This document shows positions 51,778 to 60,419 of a stretch of 64,000 nt of DNA, piece after piece (within the stretch, counting starts at the first letter, position 1; each line of letters opens with the position of its first letter). Origin of the DNA: Clostridium sp. (GTDB lineage Bacteria > Bacillota > Clostridia > Lachnospirales > Lachnospiraceae); NCBI GenBank assembly GCA_018377235.1, contig JAGZZT010000012.1:1-64000 (forward strand). The letters run 5' to 3'. Below the pieces are notes generated by a model, which was not told the DNA's origin, did not search any database, and saw nothing but the letters and a program-made list of their open reading frames with translations. A program made the translations under genes and the position numbers.

Positions 51778-53292
51778 CTATATCCCTCCTCTCCGGCGCC
51801 GTCCCCGTCTGCACCTTTTTTTCCAGACTTCTGCCAACCTCAAAAGACTGAAAAACTGCCATACTGTTCTAAAGCCGCCTCTTTCTCTCCTTAGCAGCCA
51901 TCTTTCTCCCTCTGTCCCTGACAGCAGGCTGAAAAACGTCCGATCCGCTTCTGCCTTCAGCGGCATAAAAGGATCTTCGATCCAGGGAAGCCGAACCGCA
52001 GCAAAGCCGGAGGCCTCCTCTGGCAAAATAATTTTTCCCGGACTGTTCTGACGGTTTATAAGAAGTCTTATGGGCGCATGATCCATCGGAAGTATTTTAA
52101 GAAGCCTTCTCACCGCTCTCTGGCAGTCTGAAAGTTCCCACTCTCTTCCTCCGCAGACCAGCAGAAAAAGAACTGCTCCGGCTGTTCCGGAACCTATTTC
52201 CCCGTATCCTTCTCCAGGCGGATCCAGCCGCTCTCCGACTGTTCCTAAATCCAGCACACGGACGGTAAATCCGTCCTGATCTGGCTGAACCTGTTCTCCC
52301 AGGCGGGGCTTCACTGACAGAATTCCGGCCTTGAAAATTCCTCTCCTGTCAGGCACTGCGCCGAGACACCGGCCCAGAGAAGCCGCCGCTCCGGAATCAT
52401 TTCTCTCCTCATAGAGACAGGGTCCTGCATAAACCGTCAGAAAAGACGACAGAGCCAGGGCTGCGTGGGTCGCTCCCGTTCCCGGGCGGCTTCCAGCCAC
52501 AGCAATGGTAAGAAGTGGTTTCCCTTTTTCACCGGAAGTCCCTTTTTTCAGAGTGCAGAGCGTTTCCAGCAATTCCTCTGCCGTTTGAAATCGTTTTTCC
52601 CGCAGCGGATCCAGACACCTTCCTATGACCGCTTCCAGACGTCTTCCAAGCAGAACTGTATCCGCATCAAAAGAATTGTCCGGGCTTCTCCCCGTTCCCA
52701 TAAAAAACAGGAGGGCTCCAATGGCATAAATGTCTGCTCTCTCATCCGGAATTTCATTTCGATACAGTTCCGGGGCAGCAAAGCCGGGCGTAGCAAAACG
52801 CGGCCCAGTTCCATTTCTGTCAGACGCAAAGACAGACTGGCCAAAATCAATTAATTTAAGCGTGCCGCCGCAGATCAAAAGATTCTTAGGCTGAAGATCT
52901 AAATGTAAAATAGGGTTTGGTTTGAGCGAATGCAGATAAACCAAGATTCGGCAGAGCTGACTCCCATATGACAGGATCTCTGCTCGAGTAAGACTGCCCC
53001 TTTGCTGAATCAGGGCAGATAGAGAATGTCCTTCCAGGTATTCCTGGACAATGTAATAATATTCCTGAGACTCGTATAAATCGTAGATAACCGGTATCCC
53101 CGGATGGCGCAGCGTCTTTAAAATATCTGCTTCCCGAAGCCGTTTTCCCTCCTCCTTAGGCACACGCTTAACAGCCCTGTATTCCTGAAGGCTCAGGTGA
53201 ACCGCTAAAAGGACGGAACCATTTCTCCCGCTTCCAAGCGTCCCGATTATCTGGTATTTTCCAAACAGTACCGTACCTTCTGTCTCCCGCAC
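51778..53292 (-). CDS. Ser/Thr protein kinase fused to a MinD/ParA-like domain
   Basis: Residues ~10-250 form a protein kinase: glycine loop IGTLGSGRNGSVL, AVKRV lysine, catalytic HLDLQPKNLL (HLD for HRD), LIDFG and an APE-like FAAPELYRNEIPDERADIY. Residues ~265-480 form a P-loop domain with VAGSRPGTGATHAALAL and VLDLGTVGE, similar to the next gene's product. It has no transmembrane segment, PASTA or other sensor domain, so it is probably cytosolic. The start is GTG 53292 with a purine-rich but very close site. It is probably co-transcribed with the MinD-like gene 27 bp downstream. Confidence 0.8.
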   Translation of the reverse strand: MRETEGTVLFGKYQIIGTLGSGRNGSVLLAVHLSLQEYRAVKRVPKEEGKRLREADILKTLRHPGIPVIYDLYESQEYYYIVQEYLEGHSLSALIQQRGSLTRAEILSYGSQLCRILVYLHSLKPNPILHLDLQPKNLLICGGTLKLIDFGQSVFASDRNGTGPRFATPGFAAPELYRNEIPDERADIYAIGALLFFMGTGRSPDNSFDADTVLLGRRLEAVIGRCLDPLREKRFQTAEELLETLCTLKKGTSGEKGKPLLTIAVAGSRPGTGATHAALALSSFLTVYAGPCLYEERNDSGAAASLGRCLGAVPDRRGIFKAGILSVKPRLGEQVQPDQDGFTVRVLDLGTVGERLDPPGEGYGEIGSGTAGAVLFLLVCGGREWELSDCQRAVRRLLKILPMDHAPIRLLINRQNSPGKIILPEEASGFAAVRLPWIEDPFMPLKAEADRTFFSLLSGTEGERWLLRRERGGFRTVWQFFSLLRLAEVWKKRCRRGRRRRGGI

Positions 53293-53552
53293 CTCCTCTC
53301 GGAACCGCCGGCATCTGAACAGTAATCGGAAATACCACTTCTTAGCCTGTATTCTAATACATGGTTTCTCTATTTACAACCACTTTTAGGAAAATTTCAT
53401 AAAATTTTCTATAAAATTTTCACATATGAATTGCCAATTCCTTATATTATATAGTATATTGGGTATATAAAATCTTAATTCAGGCTGCAGCGCCAGCATA
53501 GGGAGACGAGTTATCCCCTGTGTACTGACGCTAATGAAAGGCGAGTGATCTC

Positions 53553-54323
53553 ATGAAAATAGAACGCATCAATGAAAACCAGATCCGCTGCACACTCACC
53601 AGCTTCGATTTAAGCATGAGGAACCTGAATCTCACAGAGTTAGCTTATGGCTCTGAAAAGGCCAGAAAGCTGTTCCGGGAAATGATAAAAAAGGCCGAAG
53701 CTGAGGTCGGATTTGAGGCTGAGGACATTCCTCTCATGGTGGAAGCGATTCCTCTGTCAGCGGAAAGCATTATGCTGGTAATCACAAAAATCGAGGATCC
53801 GGAGGAATTAGATACCCGGTTTTCCCGATTCTCCCCTGTATCGGAGGAGGAACCATCGGACGATTCCATGTCAAATGAACTGTTAGAAGGCGCGGACCAG
53901 ATTTTAAACCTTCTTTCCCAGGCAGGAGGAAAACAGGAGGCTGACAGAGCTTCTGCCCCTGCAAAGCAGGCTCCTGAGCACAAATCGGAGGAAAGCGCCG
54001 ACGGGCAGGGAAAAACCTATGCCGACACTCTGGCCCAGCGGATTTTCTGCTTCGACACCTTACAGTCCGCTACCCAGGCGTGCCGCATTGGAGGACAGGC
54101 CTTTGAAGGCGAAAGCTGTCTCTACAAAAACAGACGCAGCGGAAAATATTATCTGTTTCTCAGAGAGCTGACGCCTGGATCCGGGGACTTTATCCGCTTC
54201 TGCAATCTCCTTGTAGAGTACGGAACCAGTATCCGGGCTGAATACGCGTCTCGGGCTTACTTCGATGAACACTATGAACGCATCATCCGCGAAAATGCCG
54301 TAGCTGTACTGAGCAGACTGTAG
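53553..54323 (+). CDS. mecA: Adaptor protein MecA
   Basis: Delivers target proteins to the ClpC-ClpP protease. Seen: N-terminal MKIERINENQIRCTLTSFDL then LTELAYGSEKARKLFREMI. A disordered acidic linker (DTRFSRFSPVSEEEPSDD) follows, then a C-terminal ClpC-binding domain (YKNRRSGKYYLFLREL; GDFIRFCNLLVEYG). Length 256 is typical. ATG 53553. The ~260 bp upstream is very AT-rich and includes repeats of AAAATTTTC and a possible leader hairpin. Confidence 0.93.
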   Translation: MKIERINENQIRCTLTSFDLSMRNLNLTELAYGSEKARKLFREMIKKAEAEVGFEAEDIPLMVEAIPLSAESIMLVITKIEDPEELDTRFSRFSPVSEEEPSDDSMSNELLEGADQILNLLSQAGGKQEADRASAPAKQAPEHKSEESADGQGKTYADTLAQRIFCFDTLQSATQACRIGGQAFEGESCLYKNRRSGKYYLFLRELTPGSGDFIRFCNLLVEYGTSIRAEYASRAYFDEHYERIIRENAVAVLSRL

Positions 54324-54400
54324 CATTCCGCCCGCTGCGCTGGCAGGCTTCCGAATAATCCGGCTTTACTGGAAGCAGACGGATCCCATGTAAAGAACAG

Positions 54401-54444
54401 AAAAGGCAGGTGAGCAGGGAAATCCTCCCACTCATCTGCCTTTT
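54401..54444. terminator. Bidirectional terminator between mecA and the DUF1858 gene
   Basis: Arms AAAAGGCAGGTGAG and CTCATCTGCCTTTT (one wobble) with A- and T-runs on the two sides. It lies between the two convergent genes and can serve both. Confidence 0.85.
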
Positions 54445-54463
54445 ATTTTATCCTGTCTCAGAA

Positions 54464-54664
54464 TTACTTCTGAGCCAGGTATTCATTGATCGCGTTTACT
54501 AACGTATCAACTGAAATTCCGTGAACCATACTGGCCTCTTCCAGAGACTCCATCTGAGAAGCCGGTCAGCCTAAGCAATGCATTCCTGCTCCCATAAGGA
54601 TAGGTGCAATCCCATCGTCCAGACGAACCAGATCACCGATTAACATATCTTTATTAATCTGCAT
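54464..54664 (-). CDS. DUF1858 redox protein, probable selenoprotein (CxxU)
   Basis: A 66-residue DUF1858 protein with an in-frame TGA as codon 33 (54566-54568). Seen: MQINKDMLIGDLVRLDDGIA, then PILMGAGMHCLG-[TGA]-PAS, then QMESLEEASMVHGISVDTLV and a normal stop. In the family this position is the second Cys of HCLGCPAS, so TGA replaces Cys exactly and gives CxxU, the classic selenocysteine redox pair. A hairpin lies 2 nt after the TGA, where bacterial SECIS elements sit. The frame is intact on both sides. ATG 54664 has AAGGAGGT. Without Sec decoding the gene would be a truncated pseudogene. Confidence 0.75.
54533..54563 (-). promoter_or_regulatory. Candidate bacterial SECIS element
   Basis: Directly after the in-frame TGA, the mRNA can pair GGCUUCU with AGAGGCC and, inside that, CAGA with UCUG, with a GA bulge and a 7-nt apical loop UGGAGUC. 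Position and size fit a bacterial SECIS hairpin that binds SelB. The match is structural only. Confidence 0.55.
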
Positions 54665-54957
54665 GTTTGTACCTCCTTGTGCTGTTTTTATATCCAATAA
54701 TATAATACTTTTTAATTCCTATTGCAAGGCATATTTCAGCCTAATTCATCTTCCTGATATCAGAAAAGAATGGAAATTTGTAAAATATCATCGGAAAATC
54801 ACTCATTCCGTCCTATTGTTTCCCTTTATCCGCCAAAATATTCCCTTTTATTCCCTTGCTTTTATTTTAGAACAAGTTTTTTTAGGGTACCATCTTGAAT
54901 ATTTTTGGAGTTTAGTATAAAATGTAGGCACAACCATATTAAAGGAGGTAATTTATC

Positions 54958-55128
54958 ATGGCATATGTAATTACAGATACATGCGTTAGCTGTGGCGCTT
55001 GCGCTGGCGGATGTCCAGTAGGCGCAATCAGCGAGGGAGATGGCAAGTACGAGATCGACGCTGCTGCTTGCATCGACTGCGGAGCTTGCGCTGGTACATG
55101 CCCAACAGGTGCAATCGAGGAGGCTTAA
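54958..55128 (+). CDS. 2[4Fe-4S] ferredoxin
   Basis: 56-residue clostridial-type ferredoxin, the main low-potential electron carrier. Seen: two cluster motifs, CVSCGACAGGCPVGAI and CIDCGACAGTCPTGAI. A very strong AAAGGAGG site precedes ATG 54958. The even codon use suggests high expression. It is likely a redox partner of the [FeFe] hydrogenase in this window. It is divergent from the DUF1858 gene across ~290 bp of AT-rich DNA with possible promoters; nothing else was seen there. Confidence 0.97.
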   Translation: MAYVITDTCVSCGACAGGCPVGAISEGDGKYEIDAAACIDCGACAGTCPTGAIEEA

Positions 55129-55170
55129 TTTAAGCTTATTTTTTCCGCTTAGAGCGGAGTTGATTGTAAG

Positions 55171-55225
55171 AAAAGAGACTGCTGCAGAACTGCTGATTCG
55201 TCGGCGATTCTGCTCAGTCTCTTTT
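55171..55225. terminator. Terminator between ferredoxin and the AEC transporter gene
   Basis: Arms AAAAGAGACTG (55171-55181) and CAGTCTCTTTT (55215-55225) with more pairing inside (GCAGAA/TTCTGC). It serves the ferredoxin transcript and, on the other strand, the AEC gene. Confidence 0.85.
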
Positions 55226-55233
55226 TATGTTTC

Positions 55234-56172
55234 TTATATCATCCCCATGCTCTGGAACAGCAGAACCCACAGGAAAATAGTAATGATAGAGGCCGCCGTG
55301 CTGACAACTACGAACTGGCCGGCCAGCTCGCCGTCTCCTCCCATGTTCTGAGCCATGGAATAGGACGCTGTTGCCACAGGAGTCGCATACATGGTAAATA
55401 AAACGAAGCGTTCCAGATTCCCAAAGCCCATGGCAGTGGCCAGAACTGTAATGACAGCGGGCAAAATCACCATTTTCACTGTCAGAGAGGGAACCAGATA
55501 TTTAAGATTTCCCTTCACAGCAGAAAAATGAAGAGTTCCTCCCAGAACAAACAGGGCTAATGGAGTAGTCAGACCTGCAAACTGAGACACTGTATCATTC
55601 ACACAGGCAGGCAGGTGAATATGGAGCAGGAAAAATACAAGTCCTACAGCAGCTCCCATAATCAAGGGATTCGTCACCACATTTTTCACAAGCTTCCTGA
55701 TATCTGACTTTCCGCCATGAAACATTTCCAGAATGATCACTGCCGTTACGTTGTAAATCGGTATGACAATAGCTACCATCATAGATGCCAGCGCCGCCCC
55801 TGCCTGTCCAAACAGGCTGGTAGTCAGCGGAATGGCAAACAACACGAAATTGCTTCTGTAAATTCCCTGAATCACCACACCTCTCTGAGGATTTCCCTTC
55901 ACAATCCTCGGCACAATCAGCACCAGCAGAAGTTCCAGCAGAAGAATGCTGACAACTCCCACCGCCGCCAGCTTTCCGTCCAGAGTCGAGCCTGGATCCA
56001 TTTTGTAAAGATTGTTAAACATTAAAATCGGAAAAAATGCCCTGAAAATCAGCTTGTTTAACCTGTTCATAAAGTCTTCGTCTACCAGGCCGCTCATACG
56101 CACCCCGTATCCAAAAGAAATATAAATCAAAAACGGCATAACTGCATTGACTGCTACTAAAAAACTTTCCAT
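55234..56172 (-). CDS. AEC-family permease (auxin efflux carrier type)
   Basis: Ten-helix membrane transporter of the AEC/BART group, usually for organic acids such as malate. Seen: AVMPFLIYISFGYGVRMSGL, YRSNFVLFAIPLTTSLFG, NVTAVIILEMFHGG, MGAAVGLVFFLLHIHLP and ATPVATASYSMAQNMGGDGE. Length 312 is typical. ATG 56172 has GAGGAG. It is followed by its own terminator. The substrate is unknown. Confidence 0.92.
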   Translation of the reverse strand: MESFLVAVNAVMPFLIYISFGYGVRMSGLVDEDFMNRLNKLIFRAFFPILMFNNLYKMDPGSTLDGKLAAVGVVSILLLELLLVLIVPRIVKGNPQRGVVIQGIYRSNFVLFAIPLTTSLFGQAGAALASMMVAIVIPIYNVTAVIILEMFHGGKSDIRKLVKNVVTNPLIMGAAVGLVFFLLHIHLPACVNDTVSQFAGLTTPLALFVLGGTLHFSAVKGNLKYLVPSLTVKMVILPAVITVLATAMGFGNLERFVLFTMYATPVATASYSMAQNMGGDGELAGQFVVVSTAASIITIFLWVLLFQSMGMI

Positions 56173-56215
56173 AATTTCTGTCTCCTCTGTCTGGTCTCTC
56201 TATGTAAGCCAGCTT

Positions 56216-57010
56216 CTACTGCGCCGCCGCATTGCTTCCTGTTTCCAGCGCTGTCTCCTCCATCACTACAGCCTGCACCACAAACCGATGACTGTATCCA
56301 TTTCCCGTACAGGTAACAAGTGTAATCAGACGATCCGTCTCGTCTGCAGTTATTCCTGTGTCATACCAGGCCCTGGACTTCATCCTGTTTATATAAGCCG
56401 TCTTCTCCTCCCCGCTCTTGAAATTCGTAGGGAAATTCTCCTCCTGTGCCTCCTCCTGATGGCTGGAAATCACAGTACATCTTAGAATTCTGTCGGGAAG
56501 GTACAAATCAATCTCTGGATGAGCCAGAAAAAATTCTTCTTTTCCATACTGTTTCAGCATCCCGAACATAGAACCATTTCTCATGTTGTGACCATAGAAA
56601 ATCGTATTATCATCGGAAACAGCCGGATCGTTTCTGTAATCCATAAACACTGTGCCTGCAAAACTGTTTTCCCCGTTCAGTTTTCTGCGCAGATAATAAT
56701 CATTATCCTCCGCCTGTGCCACCGGATAGCTGACCTGCGTACCTGGAATATCAATCCAAAGAACCGCATCCTCTGAAACCGCCTTCAGCGCGTCAAAATT
56801 TACGCTCAAAGGCGTCCACAGGGCTCCTGTCTCCCCTTCCTCATTTTCCTCTGCTGCAATTTCTCTCTTCTGGAGTACCGCCTCAGCCAGCTGTTCATAG
56901 CCCTTTTCCGCAGAGCGGTATGAAAACCATATAAATCCCAGATATCCCAGCGCGCCCAGAAAAACCAGCAGAGCCAGAATAAAAACAGCCTTTGTTATCC
57001 TTCGTTTCAT
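56216..57010 (-). CDS. srtB: Class B sortase
   Basis: Membrane transpeptidase that anchors or cross-links surface proteins. Seen: an N-terminal anchor (FILALLVFLGALGYLGFIWF), DIPGTQVSYPVAQAEDNDYY, the catalytic His in IFYGHNMRNGSMFG, the catalytic Cys in TLVTCTGNGYSHRFVV and the following Arg. Length 264 fits class B. ATG 57010 has AGGAGG. It lies directly after the LPXTG and SipW-dependent genes, whose products are its likely substrates. A terminator separates it from the LPXTG gene, so it may have its own promoter. Confidence 0.95.
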   Translation of the reverse strand: MKRRITKAVFILALLVFLGALGYLGFIWFSYRSAEKGYEQLAEAVLQKREIAAEENEEGETGALWTPLSVNFDALKAVSEDAVLWIDIPGTQVSYPVAQAEDNDYYLRRKLNGENSFAGTVFMDYRNDPAVSDDNTIFYGHNMRNGSMFGMLKQYGKEEFFLAHPEIDLYLPDRILRCTVISSHQEEAQEENFPTNFKSGEEKTAYINRMKSRAWYDTGITADETDRLITLVTCTGNGYSHRFVVQAVVMEETALETGSNAAAQ

Positions 57011-57163
57011 GTTATGTAAACCTCCTGCCGAGAAACAGGCTGCCTCTGCTTCCCTGTTAATCTCTGGCAGATTCCCATCTGCCTGTATTCATCAGTATAG
57101 CAAAAATATGATATAAAAACCAGAGTTTCCTCAGCGTTCCCATGACAAATACAGTCAGTAAAA

Positions 57164-57197
57164 GAGCCGCAGTTTCCCATACTTGAAACTGCGGCTC
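57164..57197 (-). terminator. Terminator after the LPXTG protein gene
   Basis: Perfect 13-bp arms GAGCCGCAGTTTC and GAAACTGCGGCTC; on the minus strand TTTTAC follows. It lies 62 bp after the stop of the LPXTG gene and ends the fibre operon before srtB. Confidence 0.9.
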
Positions 57198-57258
57198 CTG
57201 TTTGTATCGCTGCTTTTTCTGTTCTTTTTTCTTTGTTACAAAAACGGCCATTCAAAGC

Positions 57259-58935
57259 CTACTTCTCTTCTTTTTTTCTGCAAAGAGAAGCGCCCATCCA
57301 GAGGAGAATGATTCCGCTGCCAAGGAGTGTAACGACTGCTGGTATAATAGGAGTCTCATCTCCGGTCTTTGGAAGTACTGCCAGCGGCACATCGCTGTCC
57401 TCAATAATGGTTTCGTCTGTAAGCGGAACATCTGGAGATAGCGGCACTTCATTATCATTAATCGTAGTCGTGGAACCGCCTCCTCCATGGGAGCCACCTC
57501 CTCCATGAGAACCGCCTCCGCCGTTATTGCCGCCGTTATCACCGTTTCCTCCGTCTTCCTTAACTTCTGTCACCATAAACTTCCAGTCAATCTTAGAGAG
57601 GACGCCTGCATATTGATTAACCAGATTACTCTCACCTGGTTCTGGAGTGATAGATGGATCCTCTGTCAGCGTAAGGGCTGGATCCAGCTGGAGTTCTACT
57701 CGGATAGAACCTTTCTGTCCCCCCTTGTAGCCGCCCAGATATACGGCTCTCTCTCCGTCTTCTCCCTCTGTATTCCCCTGCGTCAGAAGCGTGGAACCTG
57801 TAGCATTGCCGGCATAAAGAAGCTTCTCCTCGCCGTCTGCATGGGTGTACCATACCTTCATGGAAATCTTTTCCAGAAGTTCGTCCTGAAGAGCGCTCTG
57901 CTCTCTCGGAAGAGCCTTCATATACAGCTTCCAGGTTTTATTGCTGTCATTTTCGATATTTAACCGATCCCGGTAAATTCCTCCTGGAACCATGTCTGTG
58001 AAGCTCATAAACCAGTTGCCTTCCTCCACCTGGCCGTCCCCGTCCCGGTAAGGAATGTAAGTCATAGTTCCATCTGTTTCTGCAAATTTCAGAGTTTTCG
58101 CCTCTGCAGCTTCAAATACTCCGTCATCTGCAATATTCTTTACCAGATAATCTAACGTCTGCTCTTCTTTTCCACCCTGAGCTGCCGCGCCGAAAATCTC
58201 CTCTGCTGCCGCCTGTGTGGCCTGAACGGTCGTAGCGTCAATGGTCATAGTGTATTTGCCATTCTCATAGCCTGTTCCGTTCGGGCTGCTGGAAGTAGCG
58301 ATTGTAATGATGCCGCCTGTCGGATTTCCTGCATCATCGTACTCTGCTTCATACTGTTTATCCACTATGCTGGAAGTAATCTGCGGATTCATGGTCACGC
58401 CGTCCAAGAACTGCGGAGAACTCGTTCCTGCCTTCACGATTCCCATGTAGTAGAGAGTAAATATTCCCTTTTCTCCTTCTGGAACCTCGTTTAAAAGAAG
58501 CCACTTTCCCTCTGCCTGGCTGTACTGAGTCACTGCCTGCAGACCCCAGCGATTCTCCTCTACCTGGCCGTCAGCATCTCCGGAAGCTAAGAGCACTACA
58601 TTGTTTTTATTAAATTCAGGAACCGCGGCATACTCTGTCTTACCGTTCTGGGCCTGGAACGTCAGAGGAAAGGACTCCCAGCTCTGGCTGATGACAACCT
58701 TTGCCATGGCGTCCACAGCGCCTCTATTTGTGATCTGCACTGCTTTCTCTGTTTTTTCCCCTGGCTTCCAGTTTTTCGGAGACTCGAAGGTTTCGTCCAG
58801 AGAAGTGTTATAACTGCCAGTCATAAATTCATTTCCGGCCTTCAGTTCCTGAGTCCAGCTTGCCCATGTCCCGCCAATGGCAGCTGCTGAAAGCAGAGCC
58901 GCCAGACCTAATACTGCATGTTTGCCTTTCCTCAT
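57259..58935 (-). CDS. SipW-dependent surface protein with LPXTG anchor
   Basis: 558 residues. Seen: a SipW-type signal (HAVLGLAALLSAAAIGGTWA), a first domain like BsaA/camelysin proteins (GNEFMTGSYNTSLDETFESP; TVQATQAAAEEIFGAA), a second related domain, then a Gly-rich linker with GGGGSHG repeats. The C-terminus has LPKTG, a membrane helix and RKKEEK. It is the only wall-anchored member of the cluster, so it is the likely base or cap of the fibre fixed to peptidoglycan by sortase. ATG 58935 has AGGAGA. The structural role is inferred. Confidence 0.88.
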   Translation of the reverse strand: MRKGKHAVLGLAALLSAAAIGGTWASWTQELKAGNEFMTGSYNTSLDETFESPKNWKPGEKTEKAVQITNRGAVDAMAKVVISQSWESFPLTFQAQNGKTEYAAVPEFNKNNVVLLASGDADGQVEENRWGLQAVTQYSQAEGKWLLLNEVPEGEKGIFTLYYMGIVKAGTSSPQFLDGVTMNPQITSSIVDKQYEAEYDDAGNPTGGIITIATSSSPNGTGYENGKYTMTIDATTVQATQAAAEEIFGAAAQGGKEEQTLDYLVKNIADDGVFEAAEAKTLKFAETDGTMTYIPYRDGDGQVEEGNWFMSFTDMVPGGIYRDRLNIENDSNKTWKLYMKALPREQSALQDELLEKISMKVWYTHADGEEKLLYAGNATGSTLLTQGNTEGEDGERAVYLGGYKGGQKGSIRVELQLDPALTLTEDPSITPEPGESNLVNQYAGVLSKIDWKFMVTEVKEDGGNGDNGGNNGGGGSHGGGGSHGGGGSTTTINDNEVPLSPDVPLTDETIIEDSDVPLAVLPKTGDETPIIPAVVTLLGSGIILLWMGASLCRKKEEK

Positions 58936-59032
58936 ATCGTTCTATCTCCTGTCCTTGCCTGTTTCCGCCAGGCGAGGGGAAGCGCTGAACTGATTATCAG
59001 CTTTTCCCTTGCCTGACAGAGCCAGACAGTTT

Positions 59033-59845
59033 TTATTCTGCCTCTAATGCTGTTGGCTTATCAAGGCTGTTTGCGCTTAAAAAGTCGTTAATTACAATTT
59101 CCTCATCGCTCTCATCCATCTCAAGGGCTGATCCAAACACGTCCTTAATGGCGTCAAAGGTTGCCTGAACTGTCTTAGCATTGATAGTCATGGTGTACTG
59201 AGCGTCCTCATAACTGTCAAGATAATTAGCGTCCGCCTCTACTAAATCAACTCCGCCGTTTCCATTCGGCTCATACTTCTTGGATGTAATACCGGACTGA
59301 ATTAATGGATTCATTGTTACGGATGTGAGAAGTGCTGACGTCTCTCCCGCTTCTGCTACGATACCGCTGTAAACAAAGTACAGATCCTGAGAACCATCTT
59401 CGTTGTCTTTGATATCTGTCAGAACCCATGTGTCATCCACATCAGCAAAAGAATCTACTGTCTTCTCAATTCCCATAGGAGCTGCTGCGTCAGCAACGCC
59501 AGGAGCTGCAAATGCCGCTACATTCTCTCCCCACTGAACCTCTGCTGCGTACTCTATTCCATCTACTGCCTGGAGCGTTAATTTCTCGCCGTCCCACTTC
59601 TGGGTGATCTTAGTCATTACGACCATATCTACATTTCCGGAGTTCTTTACAGATACAACCTTCTCCACTGTCTCGCCCGGAAGCCAGTCTTTCTCCGGCT
59701 TAAACTGCTCTACGATGTCAGAATCGAAGTTTCCTGCCTTAAACTCATTATTTACGGATAAATTCTGATTCCAGTATGCCCATGTTCCGCCAATGGCCGC
59801 TACTGCTGCCAGTCCTGCCAGTCCTAATGCTGCTCTCTTTTTCAT
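59033..59845 (-). CDS. BsaA-type SipW-dependent matrix protein
   Basis: About 270 residues. Seen: signal RAALGLAGLAAVAAIGGTWA followed by YWNQNLSVNNEFKAGNFDSD, the pattern shared by camelysin/TasA/BsaA proteins cut by SipW. Then come WLPGETVEKVVSVKNSGNVD and AQYTMTINAKTVQATFDAIK. No LPXTG or C-terminal helix. ATG 59845 was chosen because the signal peptide begins there; the upstream frame overlaps sipW. It lies 32 bp after sipW. It is probably a fibre subunit secreted and trimmed by SipW. Confidence 0.88.
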   Translation of the reverse strand: MKKRAALGLAGLAAVAAIGGTWAYWNQNLSVNNEFKAGNFDSDIVEQFKPEKDWLPGETVEKVVSVKNSGNVDMVVMTKITQKWDGEKLTLQAVDGIEYAAEVQWGENVAAFAAPGVADAAAPMGIEKTVDSFADVDDTWVLTDIKDNEDGSQDLYFVYSGIVAEAGETSALLTSVTMNPLIQSGITSKKYEPNGNGGVDLVEADANYLDSYEDAQYTMTINAKTVQATFDAIKDVFGSALEMDESDEEIVINDFLSANSLDKPTALEAE

Positions 59846-59876
59846 TTCCTGTCCCTTTTTCCCTTTCTGTCCATGC

Positions 59877-60377
59877 CTAGGCTTCTGTCTTTTCCTCTTT
59901 CTTCTTATCCGGGAAAAACATATCCAGGGCAATTCCCAGTATAATAATAGCCGCCATTGCAGCAATCACAGCTATATTTTTACTGTAGTTTACAAAATAT
60001 CCTGCGTATGGAATACTTACCTTCCATACCTTTCCGATGACCTCATCGTAATCGACCGGACTCGGATCTTCCGTCTCGTTGGCGTCTCCTTTTGTAACAA
60101 AATTCTGGGAAAGCTCGCTTTTTTCTACTACCCGGTGGGTTACCATGCTGTCTTCCCCTGCCCGGAAGGTAATAGCGTCTCCTACGTTAATATCAGCGAA
60201 ATCTGCCTCTTTATAATAAATGACGCTTCCCACATGATAGGTGGGCTCCATACTTCCGCTGAGAACCACGACTGGATGGTATCCCGCCAGCATGGGCGCT
60301 GCTATCAGAAGATAGCAGGCAATGCAGGCGTACACAATCCAGGTCAGAATATTTACAAATCCTTTGATTAGTCTCAT
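59877..60377 (-). CDS. sipW: SipW-type (ER-like) signal peptidase I
   Basis: Membrane signal peptidase that processes the fibre subunits. Seen: an N-terminal helix (ILTWIVYACIACYLLIAAPM), the catalytic Ser in VVVLSGSMEPTYHVG (Ser42) and His in the Lys position (DSMVTHRVV, His81), which defines the Ser-His ER/SipW class. VTKGDANETEDPSPVDYDEV and a C-terminal helix follow. Length 166. ATG 60377 follows AGGA. It sits within the operon of its substrates. Confidence 0.95.
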   Translation of the reverse strand: MRLIKGFVNILTWIVYACIACYLLIAAPMLAGYHPVVVLSGSMEPTYHVGSVIYYKEADFADINVGDAITFRAGEDSMVTHRVVEKSELSQNFVTKGDANETEDPSPVDYDEVIGKVWKVSIPYAGYFVNYSKNIAVIAAMAAIIILGIALDMFFPDKKKEEKTEA

Positions 60378-60419
60378 ATGTTAAGTCCTGTTATGTATGA
60401 TTTCAGCTTACTGCTCTGT

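Noticed and set aside
54464..54664. DUF1858 gene as a simple nonsense pseudogene
   Set aside because: The stop falls exactly at the catalytic Cys column, the rest of the frame is well kept and a hairpin follows; selenocysteine explains this better. A sequencing error cannot be excluded.
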